Origin: JBLHKW01 sp047618565
GTDB taxonomy: Bacteria; Planctomycetota; UBA1135; GCA-002686595
Direction of reading: 5' to 3'
Assembly: GCA_047618565.1 (NCBI GenBank)
Contig: JBLHKW010000127.1
Coordinates: forward strand, 1 to 15,572
DNA length: 15,572 nt
The position numbers and the translations under genes were made by a program. The notes beneath the pieces were generated by a model. That model was not told the origin of the DNA, did no database searches, and saw only the letters and a program-made list of their open reading frames with translations. Below are positions 6,547 to 15,100 of this stretch, piece by piece (within the stretch, counting starts at the first letter, position 1; every line of letters begins with the position of its first letter).

Positions 6547-9500
6547 ATGGCGGCCATGCTCTCGCCCCTGCTCGCCTGTCTTCCGCTCGTCCTCGCCCAG
6601 AACGACGCGCGGATCCGACCGACATCCCACGACCGCGTACTCGAACTGGAGATCAGCGAGTACGACGAGCCCGCCATCGACGGACATGGGCCAACCGTCT
6701 ACGCCGAATACGAGGTCGGGTTCGACGGCGCGCTCCACGTCTGGACATCCTCGGACCTCGATCTCTTCCTTCGCATCGACGACGCGCTCGCGGCGCGCCC
6801 GCTCGCATCCGATGAAAATTCGGGCGGCGGAACCACACCTTATGTGACGCTCGACGTGCACGTAGGTGACGTCCTGGTCGCCTTCATCGCCGGGACGCCC
6901 GGCTCCACTGGCGCACTCAGCCTGCACATGGTGGCCGGGCTCGAAACCGAGGCCGGGCGTGCGACAGCCAGAATCGCGCGCGATGCATCTCGCACTGCAG
7001 CGAGCCTGGTGACTGACGGGCGGCGTGCAGAAGCCCGTGAATGGCTAGGCAAGGCTGCGTCAACGATCACACAACGTCCGGCCATGGAGCACCCCGACGC
7101 GCTCATCGCGGCCTTCGAGGTCGGGGTGATGCTGTACGACCTGGGCGACGCCCGTGGTGCGCAATCCATCTGGAATCCAGTCCTGGCGGCCTACGAGCGA
7201 ACGCTTCCCGCGGATCACGAATACGTCCTTGCCGCACGGAACAACCTGGCGTCGACGATGGCCGACCTGGGTGACCAAGCCGGCGCCCTGGGCCTCAGGC
7301 AGTCCGTCCTCGCCGCCCGGGAACGGACGCTGCCCGAGCATAGTGCCGACCTGCTCGATGCCCGCGCGAACCTGGCGAACTCGATGTTCAGCGTCGGCGA
7401 TGTCGATGGCGCGCGCGCGCTGCGAGAATCCGTTGTCCTCATTCGAGAGCAGATCCTGCGCGCGGATCACCCGCAACTGCTGAAAGCGCAAGGAAACCTG
7501 GCGCGCTCGATGCACGAAATGGGTGACATGGCGGATGCTCGCGCTCTGCGAGAGACGGTAGCCGCAGGCTTCGAACGCATCCTGCCCGAGGGCCATCCGT
7601 ACCTGTTGCTCGCCCGGGCGAATCTGGCCGTCTCACTACGAGCCATGGGCGACCTGGTCGGTGCGCGCGCCCTCTGGGAATCGAACCTGCCGGCCTACGA
7701 AAAGGCTCTTCCAGCTGATCATCCCGACCTGCTGCGCGTGCGGATGAACCTGGGCATCGTCATGAGTCAGATGGGCGACCTCGCGGGCGCACACGTGGTC
7801 CATGAATCCGTCCTCGCTGCCCTCGAACGCACGCTGCCAGAGGATGATCGGCGCATCCTGGCTGCACGGACGAATCTGGCCTGCTCCATGCGGGCGATCG
7901 GTGACATGGCAGGTGCATACGCACTGCGCCTGACAATCCTTGCCGATCACGAGAAGGCCTATCCCGAGGGTAATCCGCACCTGCTCTCGGCCCAGTCAAG
8001 CCTGGCGAGCTCGATGGCAGATATGGGCGACTTCGCGGGCGCCCAGGAGACCTGGAAGCGCCTCCACGAGATCTACACGCAGAAGTATCCGGAGAACCAT
8101 CCCGAGCTGCTGACGATTCGATCGTACATGGGCGTGTACGCCCATCAGGCGGGTGACGCTGCATCAGCCCGCGTGCTCTTCGAGTCGGTCCTTACCGCGC
8201 AGGAAGAGACCCTGCCGCCGGACCACCCGTCTCTCCTGATGACGCGCTGCAACGTCGGTCACTCGATGCTCTCGCTGGGCGACGCCGCCGGCGCTCGCGA
8301 CCTCTGGACCTCCAACCTCGCCGCCCGCCAGCGGGCCCTTCCCATCGGTCACCCCACCCTGCTCGCCGCCCGTATGAACATGGCCATCGCCTGCCTGCTG
8401 ACGGACGACGTTCCAGGAGCGCAGGCGATCCTCGCCGACGTCGTGGGCGGCATGCAGGTGCGCGTGCTGGACTCCCTCGCCCTCGCCCCGCGTCAGTCGA
8501 GACAGGTCGTCGCTCGAGAGAGCTCCCGCCTCTCCAGGGTGCTGACGTTTGGAGTCCCCGCCACTTCCGGGTTCGTTCGGTCCTCCTTTGAACTTGCCGA
8601 GACCATGCGCCTTGTCGCGGGTGAAGCGGCACGGGCCTTGGCGCGCCCGGATGCGGATCCGGAGCGTGCCCGCATCCTCGGACAGGCCGCGCTCATCCGT
8701 CGAGCGCTGAACGACCTGGTTGCCGGGGCGAGCCCCGAGGGAATGACGGGGGGCGAGTTCCACGAGCAGCTGACGAGCCTCGCGCTGAAGCGCGATGCCC
8801 TGGAGCGCGACGCGAGCCGCCGGATGGCAGAACGCGGACTCCGGGTTACACCGGTGCGTACATCCGCGTTGAGCGCAGCCCTCGAGCCCGGGGATGTAGC
8901 CGTCGGGTACTACCGTGCCACCGATCACATGCTCGCCCACGTGCTGACGTCGCGGGACACGCTCGAGCGAATCGACCTCGGCCCTACGTCGGAACTGGAG
9001 GAATTAGCCAACGCGTGGCGCGCCGCCCTCGGAGCCCCCCTGGCGCGCGGCGTGGCGACCGCGGACCGACCGGACAACCGTGAGCGATCCCTGGGAGCCC
9101 AGCTGCGCGCGCGCATCCTGGACCCGATCCTCGCGAGTTGCGGCGATGACGTGCGACGGCTCTTCGTATGCCCGGACGACCTGCTTTTCCTTCTACCGCT
9201 AGACGCCCTCCCGGACGCGGACAAGGGAAACAGCGGTGACTCCTTCGGCGACAGCGTTGCGCGCCTCGGCGATCGACTGAGCATCGTCAACGAGGTCTCC
9301 TTCGCCCGCCTCCTCAGACCGGCTCCCGCGGCCCTCCCGGCCCCATCGCTGGTCGCTCTGGGTGGCGTCAACTACGACATGCCGGGGGCGGGCCCCGAGG
9401 GCCCCGCTCCGCACTCTGCTCCGATCGACGTGGCGGTAGGCGACGCAATGCGCGCCGCCTTCCCCACGCGTTTCCAGCTCCTGCTCCAGAGTCACTTCGA

Positions 9501-10146
9501 AGCCGAGGCCACCGCCGCCCTCTTCAAGATGGCTTTCGACGCCAGCCCCACGCTGCTCACGCAAAAGGACACGAGCAAGGCCAGGCTCTTCGAGGCCGCG
9601 GCGGGAACGCGCTACCTGCACATCGCCACCCACGGCTGGTTCGCATCCGAGAACGTGCGCTCCACCGAGGATAACCAGCCCGGCGCACGGGGATTCGATC
9701 TCCTGGGTCCCGACGAACTCCTCATCGGCCTGGCCCCGATGACGCTCTGCGGCCTGGCCCTCGCCGGCGCCAACAACGGCCGTGACTCCCTCGGCCGCGT
9801 ACCGGGCATCCTGACCGCGGAAGAGCTCTGTTCACTCGACCTCTCCCGCTGCGAACTCGCCGTGCTCTCCGCCTGCGAAACCAACGTCGGTATTCGTCGC
9901 GCCGGTCAGGGCATCCAATCCCTGCAGTCCGCCCTCCACGCGGCCGGTGCGCGCACCTCAATCACGTCCCTCTGGAAGGTCGATGACGCCGCGACACGAC
10001 GCTTGATGGAGGTCTTCTACACCAAGCTCTGGATTGAGAAGATGGGCAAGGCCGAGTCCCTCTGGCAGGCCAAGCAGACGCTCCGTGACGAGGGCCATCC
10101 CCCCGCTCACTGGGCCGGCTGGGTACTCACCGGCGATCCGGAGTAA
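6547..10146 (+). CDS. Secreted PPC-like / 11x TPR / CHAT-domain protein
   Basis: The 1199-residue protein has a Sec-type signal (MLSPLLACLPLVLAQ, cleavage near residue 20). An N-terminal beta-sandwich follows (about 28-130; YAEYEVGF, LDLFLRIDD, DENSGGGTTPY), like bacterial PPC domains. Eleven tandem 42-residue TPRs occupy 182-643 (kinesin-light-chain type, each opening near HP-LL-AR-NLA). A helical linker leads to a C-terminal CHAT domain, a caspase-like cysteine protease fold, from about 775. Its putative dyad is H1029 in IATHGWF and C1110 in VLSACETNVG, followed by GIQSLQSALHAAGA. TPRs probably bind a protein partner that gates the protease; the substrate is unknown. Start 6547 gives a clean signal peptide, and ATG 6556 is an alternative. 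Upstream frame to 6361 is antisense IS sequence. No Shine-Dalgarno is evident, and the promoter probably lies within E3. E2 begins 54 bases after the stop. Confidence 0.92.
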   Translation: MAAMLSPLLACLPLVLAQNDARIRPTSHDRVLELEISEYDEPAIDGHGPTVYAEYEVGFDGALHVWTSSDLDLFLRIDDALAARPLASDENSGGGTTPYVTLDVHVGDVLVAFIAGTPGSTGALSLHMVAGLETEAGRATARIARDASRTAASLVTDGRRAEAREWLGKAASTITQRPAMEHPDALIAAFEVGVMLYDLGDARGAQSIWNPVLAAYERTLPADHEYVLAARNNLASTMADLGDQAGALGLRQSVLAARERTLPEHSADLLDARANLANSMFSVGDVDGARALRESVVLIREQILRADHPQLLKAQGNLARSMHEMGDMADARALRETVAAGFERILPEGHPYLLLARANLAVSLRAMGDLVGARALWESNLPAYEKALPADHPDLLRVRMNLGIVMSQMGDLAGAHVVHESVLAALERTLPEDDRRILAARTNLACSMRAIGDMAGAYALRLTILADHEKAYPEGNPHLLSAQSSLASSMADMGDFAGAQETWKRLHEIYTQKYPENHPELLTIRSYMGVYAHQAGDAASARVLFESVLTAQEETLPPDHPSLLMTRCNVGHSMLSLGDAAGARDLWTSNLAARQRALPIGHPTLLAARMNMAIACLLTDDVPGAQAILADVVGGMQVRVLDSLALAPRQSRQVVARESSRLSRVLTFGVPATSGFVRSSFELAETMRLVAGEAARALARPDADPERARILGQAALIRRALNDLVAGASPEGMTGGEFHEQLTSLALKRDALERDASRRMAERGLRVTPVRTSALSAALEPGDVAVGYYRATDHMLAHVLTSRDTLERIDLGPTSELEELANAWRAALGAPLARGVATADRPDNRERSLGAQLRARILDPILASCGDDVRRLFVCPDDLLFLLPLDALPDADKGNSGDSFGDSVARLGDRLSIVNEVSFARLLRPAPAALPAPSLVALGGVNYDMPGAGPEGPAPHSAPIDVAVGDAMRAAFPTRFQLLLQSHFEAEATAALFKMAFDASPTLLTQKDTSKARLFEAAAGTRYLHIATHGWFASENVRSTEDNQPGARGFDLLGPDELLIGLAPMTLCGLALAGANNGRDSLGRVPGILTAEELCSLDLSRCELAVLSACETNVGIRRAGQGIQSLQSALHAAGARTSITSLWKVDDAATRRLMEVFYTKLWIEKMGKAESLWQAKQTLRDEGHPPAHWAGWVLTGDPE
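7090..8475 (+). repeat. Eleven tandem 126-bp repeats encoding 42-residue TPR units
   Basis: Every unit is exactly 42 codons with no indels. The consensus is HP-LL-AR-NLA-SM--MGD-AGAR-L-ESVLAA-ERTLP-D. Units 1 to 10 keep the GD at positions 19-20; the last is the most diverged and runs into the linker. DNA identity between units is moderate, so the expansion is not recent. Confidence 0.9.
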
Positions 10147-10199
10147 GCGCACGGGCGAGCGGAGGATGCTGCCGTGGCGCCGGATCACTCCGTCAACAG

Positions 10200-10238
10200 C
10201 CCCGAAGGGTGCAAAAATGCGGCCGAAGCTCAACTCGC
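10200..10238 (+). repeat. E2 distal terminal inverted repeat
   Basis: The sequence CCCCGAAGGGTGCAAAAA then GCGGCCGAA and CAACTCG pairs imperfectly with the minus strand of 11443-11480. Confidence 0.8.
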
Positions 10239-10356
10239 GCCTGAACAACGGCTTGCACCAAGCAACGCGCCGATTCCACGGCCGAGATCCGGACCCACGC
10301 GAAGCGCGACCACACCTCCCCCACCGACATCCCGACATCCGCGGCGCCATCTCCCC

Positions 10357-11412
10357 TCAGGCCGCGCGGTGGTAGAACTTCAGCAGACCACCGACACGCT
10401 CTCGGCACTCGACCGACCCCGTGCCCACGCCAACCTCGCCGTCGATCAGCTCATTGCCGATACCCTGATGGTTCCGCTCGTGGTTGAAGTGGACCAGGTA
10501 CTCGTCGACCACGCGCCGCAGGTGCCCTTCACCGAACAGGATCATCCTGCTCAGGCACTCCTCCCTGATGGACCGGACGAATCGCTCGGCATACGCGTTG
10601 GCATTCGGCGCTCGGTACGGCGTCTTGACGAGCTTGATGCCCGCCGCCTCCATCACGATCTTGAAGCGCTAGCGGAAGTCCATGTCGCCGTCGCAGATCA
10701 GGAACCTGCGTCTCTTCAGGAACACCGCAGCTCGCTCGGCCGCGTAGCCCATCCACATGTCGTTCGGGTGCCGCGTGATGCCAGCGAGGTGCACGCGCCG
10801 CGTGTCGAACTCGATCATGAACAGCACGTAGTAGGTCTTCAGTCCAGTTGCCGTCCAGACCTCGATCGTCAAGAAGTCGGTGGCCGCGATCTGATCCCAG
10901 TGGGTCTTCAGGAACGCTCTCCAGCTCGTAGGACGATCCGGGGCCGGCTTGATGCCGTTGGCCTTCAGTACGTTGCGAATGGTCGTCGGCGCGACGCGGT
11001 GTCCCACGTTGCGGAGAGCGCCCTCGACGCGAGTGTAGCCCCACCCGCAGTTCTCACGGGCGAAACGCACGATCAGCGCGCGGATCTCTTTCATCAAACC
11101 AGGCCGGCCCACTCGCCTGCTTGCGTACGTCCACTTCGCCGCGATCAGCCGATGATGCCAGCGGAGGATCGTGTCCGGAGTCACGATGGTCGCGACCTGC
11201 ATCAAGAGGCGTCGCCCGATCTTCTTGCCCTTCGCCGCGAGGCGCCGACGCTGATCGTCTGTCAGCCGAAGTCGACGGCCCTTGAACGGCTCCTTTAGAA
11301 CGCGGTTCTCCTCGATCAGATACTCGAGGACCTCGGCTTGCCGTCGGTTGATGAGCCCGGCGAGTGACGCGATCAGGATCTGCAGGGGGTCGAGATGGGC
11401 CATGACAGCCAT
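10357..11412 (-). pseudogene. IS transposase with a single amber codon (E2 copy)
   Basis: The frame is collinear with the intact transposase of E1 over all 352 codons, with no frameshift. Codon 248 is TAG (10669-10671) instead of TAC. This splits it into a 247-residue N-terminal part ending CDGDMDFR and a C-terminal part containing NAYAERFVRSIREE. The break separates the second Asp from the catalytic Glu, so neither half is a complete DDE core. Apart from this codon the motifs (IAATDFLTIEV, LICDGDMDF, the Glu region) look undamaged. Either it is a young nonsense mutant moved in trans by another copy, or the amber is read through. The same TAG occurs in E3. Protein divergence from E1 is modest and spread along the length. 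Confidence 0.88.
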
Positions 11413-11442
11413 TCTGCCGCTACCGCAAGCTGAGCGTGGGTA

Positions 11443-11480
11443 ATGAGTTGCGTTCGGCCGAATAAGTGCACCCTACGGGG
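11443..11480 (-). repeat. E2 transposase-proximal terminal inverted repeat
   Basis: Minus-strand CCCCGTAGGGTGCAC, then TATTCGGCCGAACGC and CAACTCAT. The outer edge joins IS66 sequence at 11480/11481. Confidence 0.82.
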
Positions 11481-11530
11481 TTGCGCCCCACGAAAATCCT
11501 GACCGACGACGACGGCGGAAAGCTCAGCAT
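11481..11530 (-). pseudogene. tnpB: IS66 tnpB, first 17 codons only, cut by E2
   Basis: The start codon at 11530 overlaps the end of tnpA in an ATGCTGA arrangement, standard translational coupling in IS66. The peptide MLSFPPSSSVRIFVGRN matches the TnpB N-terminus. Codon 18 is already E2 terminal repeat, and the hybrid frame continues as PVGCTYSAERNS before stopping. Confidence 0.75.
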
Positions 11531-11892
11531 CCCGCGAGTACGCCCATCAGCCGGCGCAACGCTTGCTCGTTGAAGTTGCCCGGGATCAATAGTCGGTGAC
11601 CGCCCGACAGCACCAACTCGAGCGGCACGCCACGATCGTCGGTGACGTCCTGCAGCCTGACGGGGACCAGCTCCGTCCGCTTGGTGCGTTTGCGCTGGCG
11701 CTTGCGGCCAGTGCTCACCTGCCGGGCGTTGTACAGCTTCCAGGGAGGGACGCCATGCTTGCGCGCGAAGGCCGCCGTACTCAGGCCGCTTCTCGGGAGT
11801 TCTGAGACCAGCCGCTCGATGCGGGCCTTGGGATCTTCAGGCTGTGCTTTGATTGCGGTCGCGGTCGGTGTGTTCGTCATGCGCCAGAGCAT
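11524..11892 (-). CDS. tnpA: IS66-family accessory protein TnpA
   Basis: The 122-residue product has the TnpA pattern. A basic N-terminal half carries a helix-turn-helix-like STAAFARKHGVPPWKLYNAR and a Lys/Arg-rich linker (RKRQRKRTKR). The C-terminal part is ELVLSGGHRLLIPGNFNEQALRRLMGVLAGC. TnpA and TnpB are accessory proteins needed with TnpC for IS66 transposition; TnpC is absent here, so it has no obvious role. The start could be 11892 or 11880 (MTNTPTATAI); no Shine-Dalgarno favours either. Length is normal for the family and the frame is undamaged. Confidence 0.88.
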   Translation of the reverse strand: MLWRMTNTPTATAIKAQPEDPKARIERLVSELPRSGLSTAAFARKHGVPPWKLYNARQVSTGRKRQRKRTKRTELVPVRLQDVTDDRGVPLELVLSGGHRLLIPGNFNEQALRRLMGVLAGC

Positions 11893-11937
11893 GCAAACTG
11901 ATCACGGCTCCAACCAGATGGGCTGACCGGACGCGTA

Positions 11938-12033
11938 CTCCTCGAGCGAGGCTATTCAGAAGAGGACCTGCGCAAGGTCCTCGGAAGCAACGCACTGCGC
12001 GTACTACGGGGAGCCGAACGAGCGGCCCGGTGA
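11938..12033 (+). pseudogene. C-terminal stub of a membrane dipeptidase (peptidase M19)
   Basis: The + strand frame reads LLERGYSEEDLRKVLGSNAL, RVLRGAERAAR, then stop at 12031-12033. This is the characteristic C-terminal helix pair of renal/M19 dipeptidases (GYSEED-RK-LG-N-LRV). The frame joins the IS66 terminus at 11938, so IS66 apparently inserted close to the end of the gene. The remaining protein, including the zinc-binding residues, is absent from the window. It was too short to stand out as an ORF. From 12034 to the end of the convergent gene at 12165 I see nothing else. Confidence 0.7.
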
Positions 12034-12164
12034 GGGACCGTTTCACCACGAGCTGCTAAGCCTATTGCGCTTGCCACCCTTATTTCCGCCTCAGGTTTCG
12101 TCAAGCTTGCGGCTCAACGTGTCCCTTTCCTTGGCAGCAGCCGCATCCCATCCGTGCGGATTGC

Positions 12165-15100
12165 TTACCTCGGTGCCAGCAAGTCTCTTCCGTAGGAGAA
12201 CGCGTCCTCAAAGACTAGGTCGTGCCATGGAGTGGTTACTCGGATATCTACAAACGACCGTGAGGTCGGTCGCAGACCAGCGAGCTGGTTCATTGGCGGA
12301 ACGACGATCTCGACGCTGTAGTCGCTATGCACGACGACCGTTGCCGGATTCACGCCGATGAACACTGCGTCGATATTGCCGAGCTTCGTGCCCTGGAGGA
12401 AAATGCTGTACCCGCCATTTCTTGAGCCGGTGTCGGGCATCAACACAGTTGGCTCAGGCTCGGGCGGTGGATCGAACTGTGCCAGCGGATGCGGCTGCGT
12501 TAGGTGGGGCGCAGCCGAGTCTGTTGCCAAGAAATCAGCATCAACACTCACGATTCTCCTGTCGGTCAGGACCCAGGGTCCATCCGCCTCACCCTCAGCT
12601 AACTGCTCTGCTGATAAGGCCATGACTAGGATTTCGCTGCCGGGTCCGGTGGTACGCTCGATGTCTTCTCGCAGCTCAGCTACCAAGTTGCCGGTACTCG
12701 TCTCCAGCCGCCCCAGAAGGCGATACCTACCGTTCTTGGTGAAGCCGACTGATTGGTGCAACTCAAGAACGTCAATCAACGCGTTGCTATTGGTGTCGAC
12801 AAGATTCTCGGATGGCGAACCTATGAGCTGCGCTCCGGTCACGCCTACCACCGCGATGGTATCCGCGGAGCGCGTTACGGTCTCGCGTCCTAGAACCACT
12901 TGTCCCTCTAAGTAGAGTCCATAGACCCCTTCCGTACTTGTTGCAGCATAGCTCCCGCCATATACGCCATCCCCGGCTGCGCCGTCACCACTTGCGCCGT
13001 CATCAAGGAGCTGTACCGTCGCCAGTGTCCCTATGGGATCCCTGACCTCAGCCATGATGGTGCCACTAGTGCCAACGAGTATGTCTCCAACGGCATCGAA
13101 CAAGCTTGCTGAAATTTCAATGGGATCTCCGGCTGGAGTCACACCCGGGGGGGCCTCGCCTGCGAGATAACGGCCGTTCGAGAATGCGAAGCCATAGAAA
13201 ACCTCCAAATCGTCTCCGGCCGCCGTAAGTTCGAGAAACACGTCTCCCGTCTGTGGCGCCGGGATTTCAACGGTTTCCAACGTCGCCTGCGTATCAAATG
13301 TCTGGCTTTCCAGCAGATTCCAGGGGACTTGAGCCCCGAGATGGTCCTTGAAGGCATAAGACCCACCGACACCGTTGAAGAGTAGCTGGCAAGTGACGGA
13401 AGTATTGGAATCAAATGAGATGACGATTGAAACCGTGGACCCATTGGCAACGGCCTCACTGCCCGCCCAATCACCGGGCTCGATCGGCGGACCAGGCTGA
13501 AACGAGTTCCCGCACCCCAGGTCGGGAACGCAATTCGGTCCCGAAGTGCAGTCAGTAATTGGCAGAATGGCTCCAGGTGGCTTGCGTCCATAGGCCAAGT
13601 AATTCGAGACCTCCCTCGCTCGCTCCGGATTTCCATTAATCTGAGTATGAAACTCAGGAACCGCCTTTGCGGGCCCGTACACGAAACGCTTCTCGGAATA
13701 AAAAGTACCTAATGCATAGCGCCGACCAACACCGAAAGCCGACTTGTCCGGTAAAACGACCAAGTTGTTAGCGCACCATGCTAGACGTGTTGCAACACAT
13801 GAATACAAAAGGTATTCGGGACTCCCATCGAGTTCCTTGTGCGAGTCATTCCACCCCGGATACAGGTGGGTTCCATTCAGGTACTTCTCCTTGAATCCAA
13901 CCGCGAGCCACCCCGCTAAGTCGGCAAATTCAGTTCCACAATGAACGCCGTCCATAGATACGACCTGCCGAATCTGCCGACCCATGGAATCCTGGCTCGT
14001 GGTTAATGCACGGGTGATCAGCCCCCCCATACTATGACAGACAACATCAAACCGGAGATCATCGATTGCCGCGTCGGGAATCCATGCCCGCCCGTCCATT
14101 GGAGCTTGCTCAACCATGCTGGCTGCGACACCTCGCATCCAATCTGCAAGGACTACCGCGTTCTCGTCGTGTGACTTTCGCCCGGGAAGCCCGTTTGCGT
14201 ACCCATTCCGATGCTCCGCCTTACTTGGCACTGAATAACAAACGAAAGCCGGAATCCGATTCTCTGTCTTGTAGGGGACGTCATCGGGGTCCGATTGCAG
14301 GAATACAGTCATCGGAAACCACGCCGGGGATCCGCTGAACAGCCCAGCCTGAAGGATCACCGGCTCCGGAAACTTGATTAGGGGTATCTCAGGATTGTGT
14401 CCGGCTCCCAACTCAAACACGAGCCCCGGATCCCACGCTGGGTAGTTGACGACCTCGACGAATCTCTTTGGACTCTCTGGTAACTGTTGGGAAGCTACTG
14501 CACGTACGCGATGGTGGCTCGGAACCTGGACCCGCTCCGGCGAATAGGTTCCATGTTCACACGTTAGCGTTGGCATACCAGGAGTGGGATCTTGCCAGTT
14601 ACACGTCCCGATCGGGGCGACTTGAATCCGAACATCGCTTAGAGGGAGAGCCTGGTCACCGAGCACGACCCTTCCTGATCCCGGAAACCTCGTAGCCACG
14701 AAACCGCTCCGTTTGCCACCACCAGATTTAAAGAGGACTTCAAACTCATACTCGTTAGAAAGCTCCACAACAGCGCCCCCCCCAAGGGAGCAGGATGTCG
14801 CATCGGGAGGAAGCCAACCGCATGCGTCGAACCACTCACCACCGACTACCCCCATGTGCACCTCGATCGATTCAGGATCGTCCGGATTGGACCACGAGGA
14901 CCAGGTAATTGAGTCTTCGTGAAAACAACGGAACTCGGGAAATGGCGGAAATTCCCCTTCGAGTTCAGACGAGTAAGTCTCAACGCTCTGATCTGAGAAG
15001 GTCACTTCGATCTGATACGTGCCGTCCGGATAGACTGAAGTAACGTAGGCTTCCGTTCCTACGTCGTCGAAGGCCCATTGCTTCTCATCTACTTCATAGA

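Larger units (their letters stand above)
10200..11480 (-). mobile_element. E2: full-length IS copy with a nonsense-interrupted transposase
   Basis: The ends are inverted repeats at 10200-10238 (CCCCGAAGGGTGCA) and 11443-11480 (minus CCCCGTAGGGTGCAC). Its length of 1281 bases matches E1. On the right it cuts an IS66 tnpB after 17 codons. On the left it lies in the short 3' flank of the CHAT gene with no trace of the rest of tnpB. There is no obvious target-site duplication. Confidence 0.85.
11481..11938 (-). mobile_element. Truncated IS66-family element
   Basis: It contains IS66 tnpA and the first codons of tnpB in the usual order and overlap. The upstream end at 11938 reads GTACGCGTCCGGTCA on minus, close to the GTAAGCG start typical of IS66 termini. 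Beyond it lies a host dipeptidase gene fragment. The rest (most of tnpB and the large tnpC transposase) is missing; E2 occupies the break. Confidence 0.8.

Noticed and set aside
7090..8475. Possible CRISPR-like array because of the regular 126-bp period
   Set aside because: The period is an in-frame TPR coding repeat with diverged units. There are no short identical repeats with unique spacers here or elsewhere in the window.
8164..8940. Minus-strand frame of 258 codons inside the CHAT gene, with others at 7060-7596 and 9199-9633
   Set aside because: These are GC-driven shadows of the TPR-CHAT coding strand, with no family resemblance and no start context.
6547..10146. Craspase-type CRISPR effector partner
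   Set aside because: No gRAMP/Cas7-11-like gene or CRISPR array is in the window, and the protein carries a signal peptide, which would place it outside the cytoplasm.
12150..12161. Hairpin ATCCG/CGGAT just beyond the hydrolase stop as a terminator
   Set aside because: The stem is only five pairs with a two-base loop and no T tract follows on the minus strand. Too weak to call.
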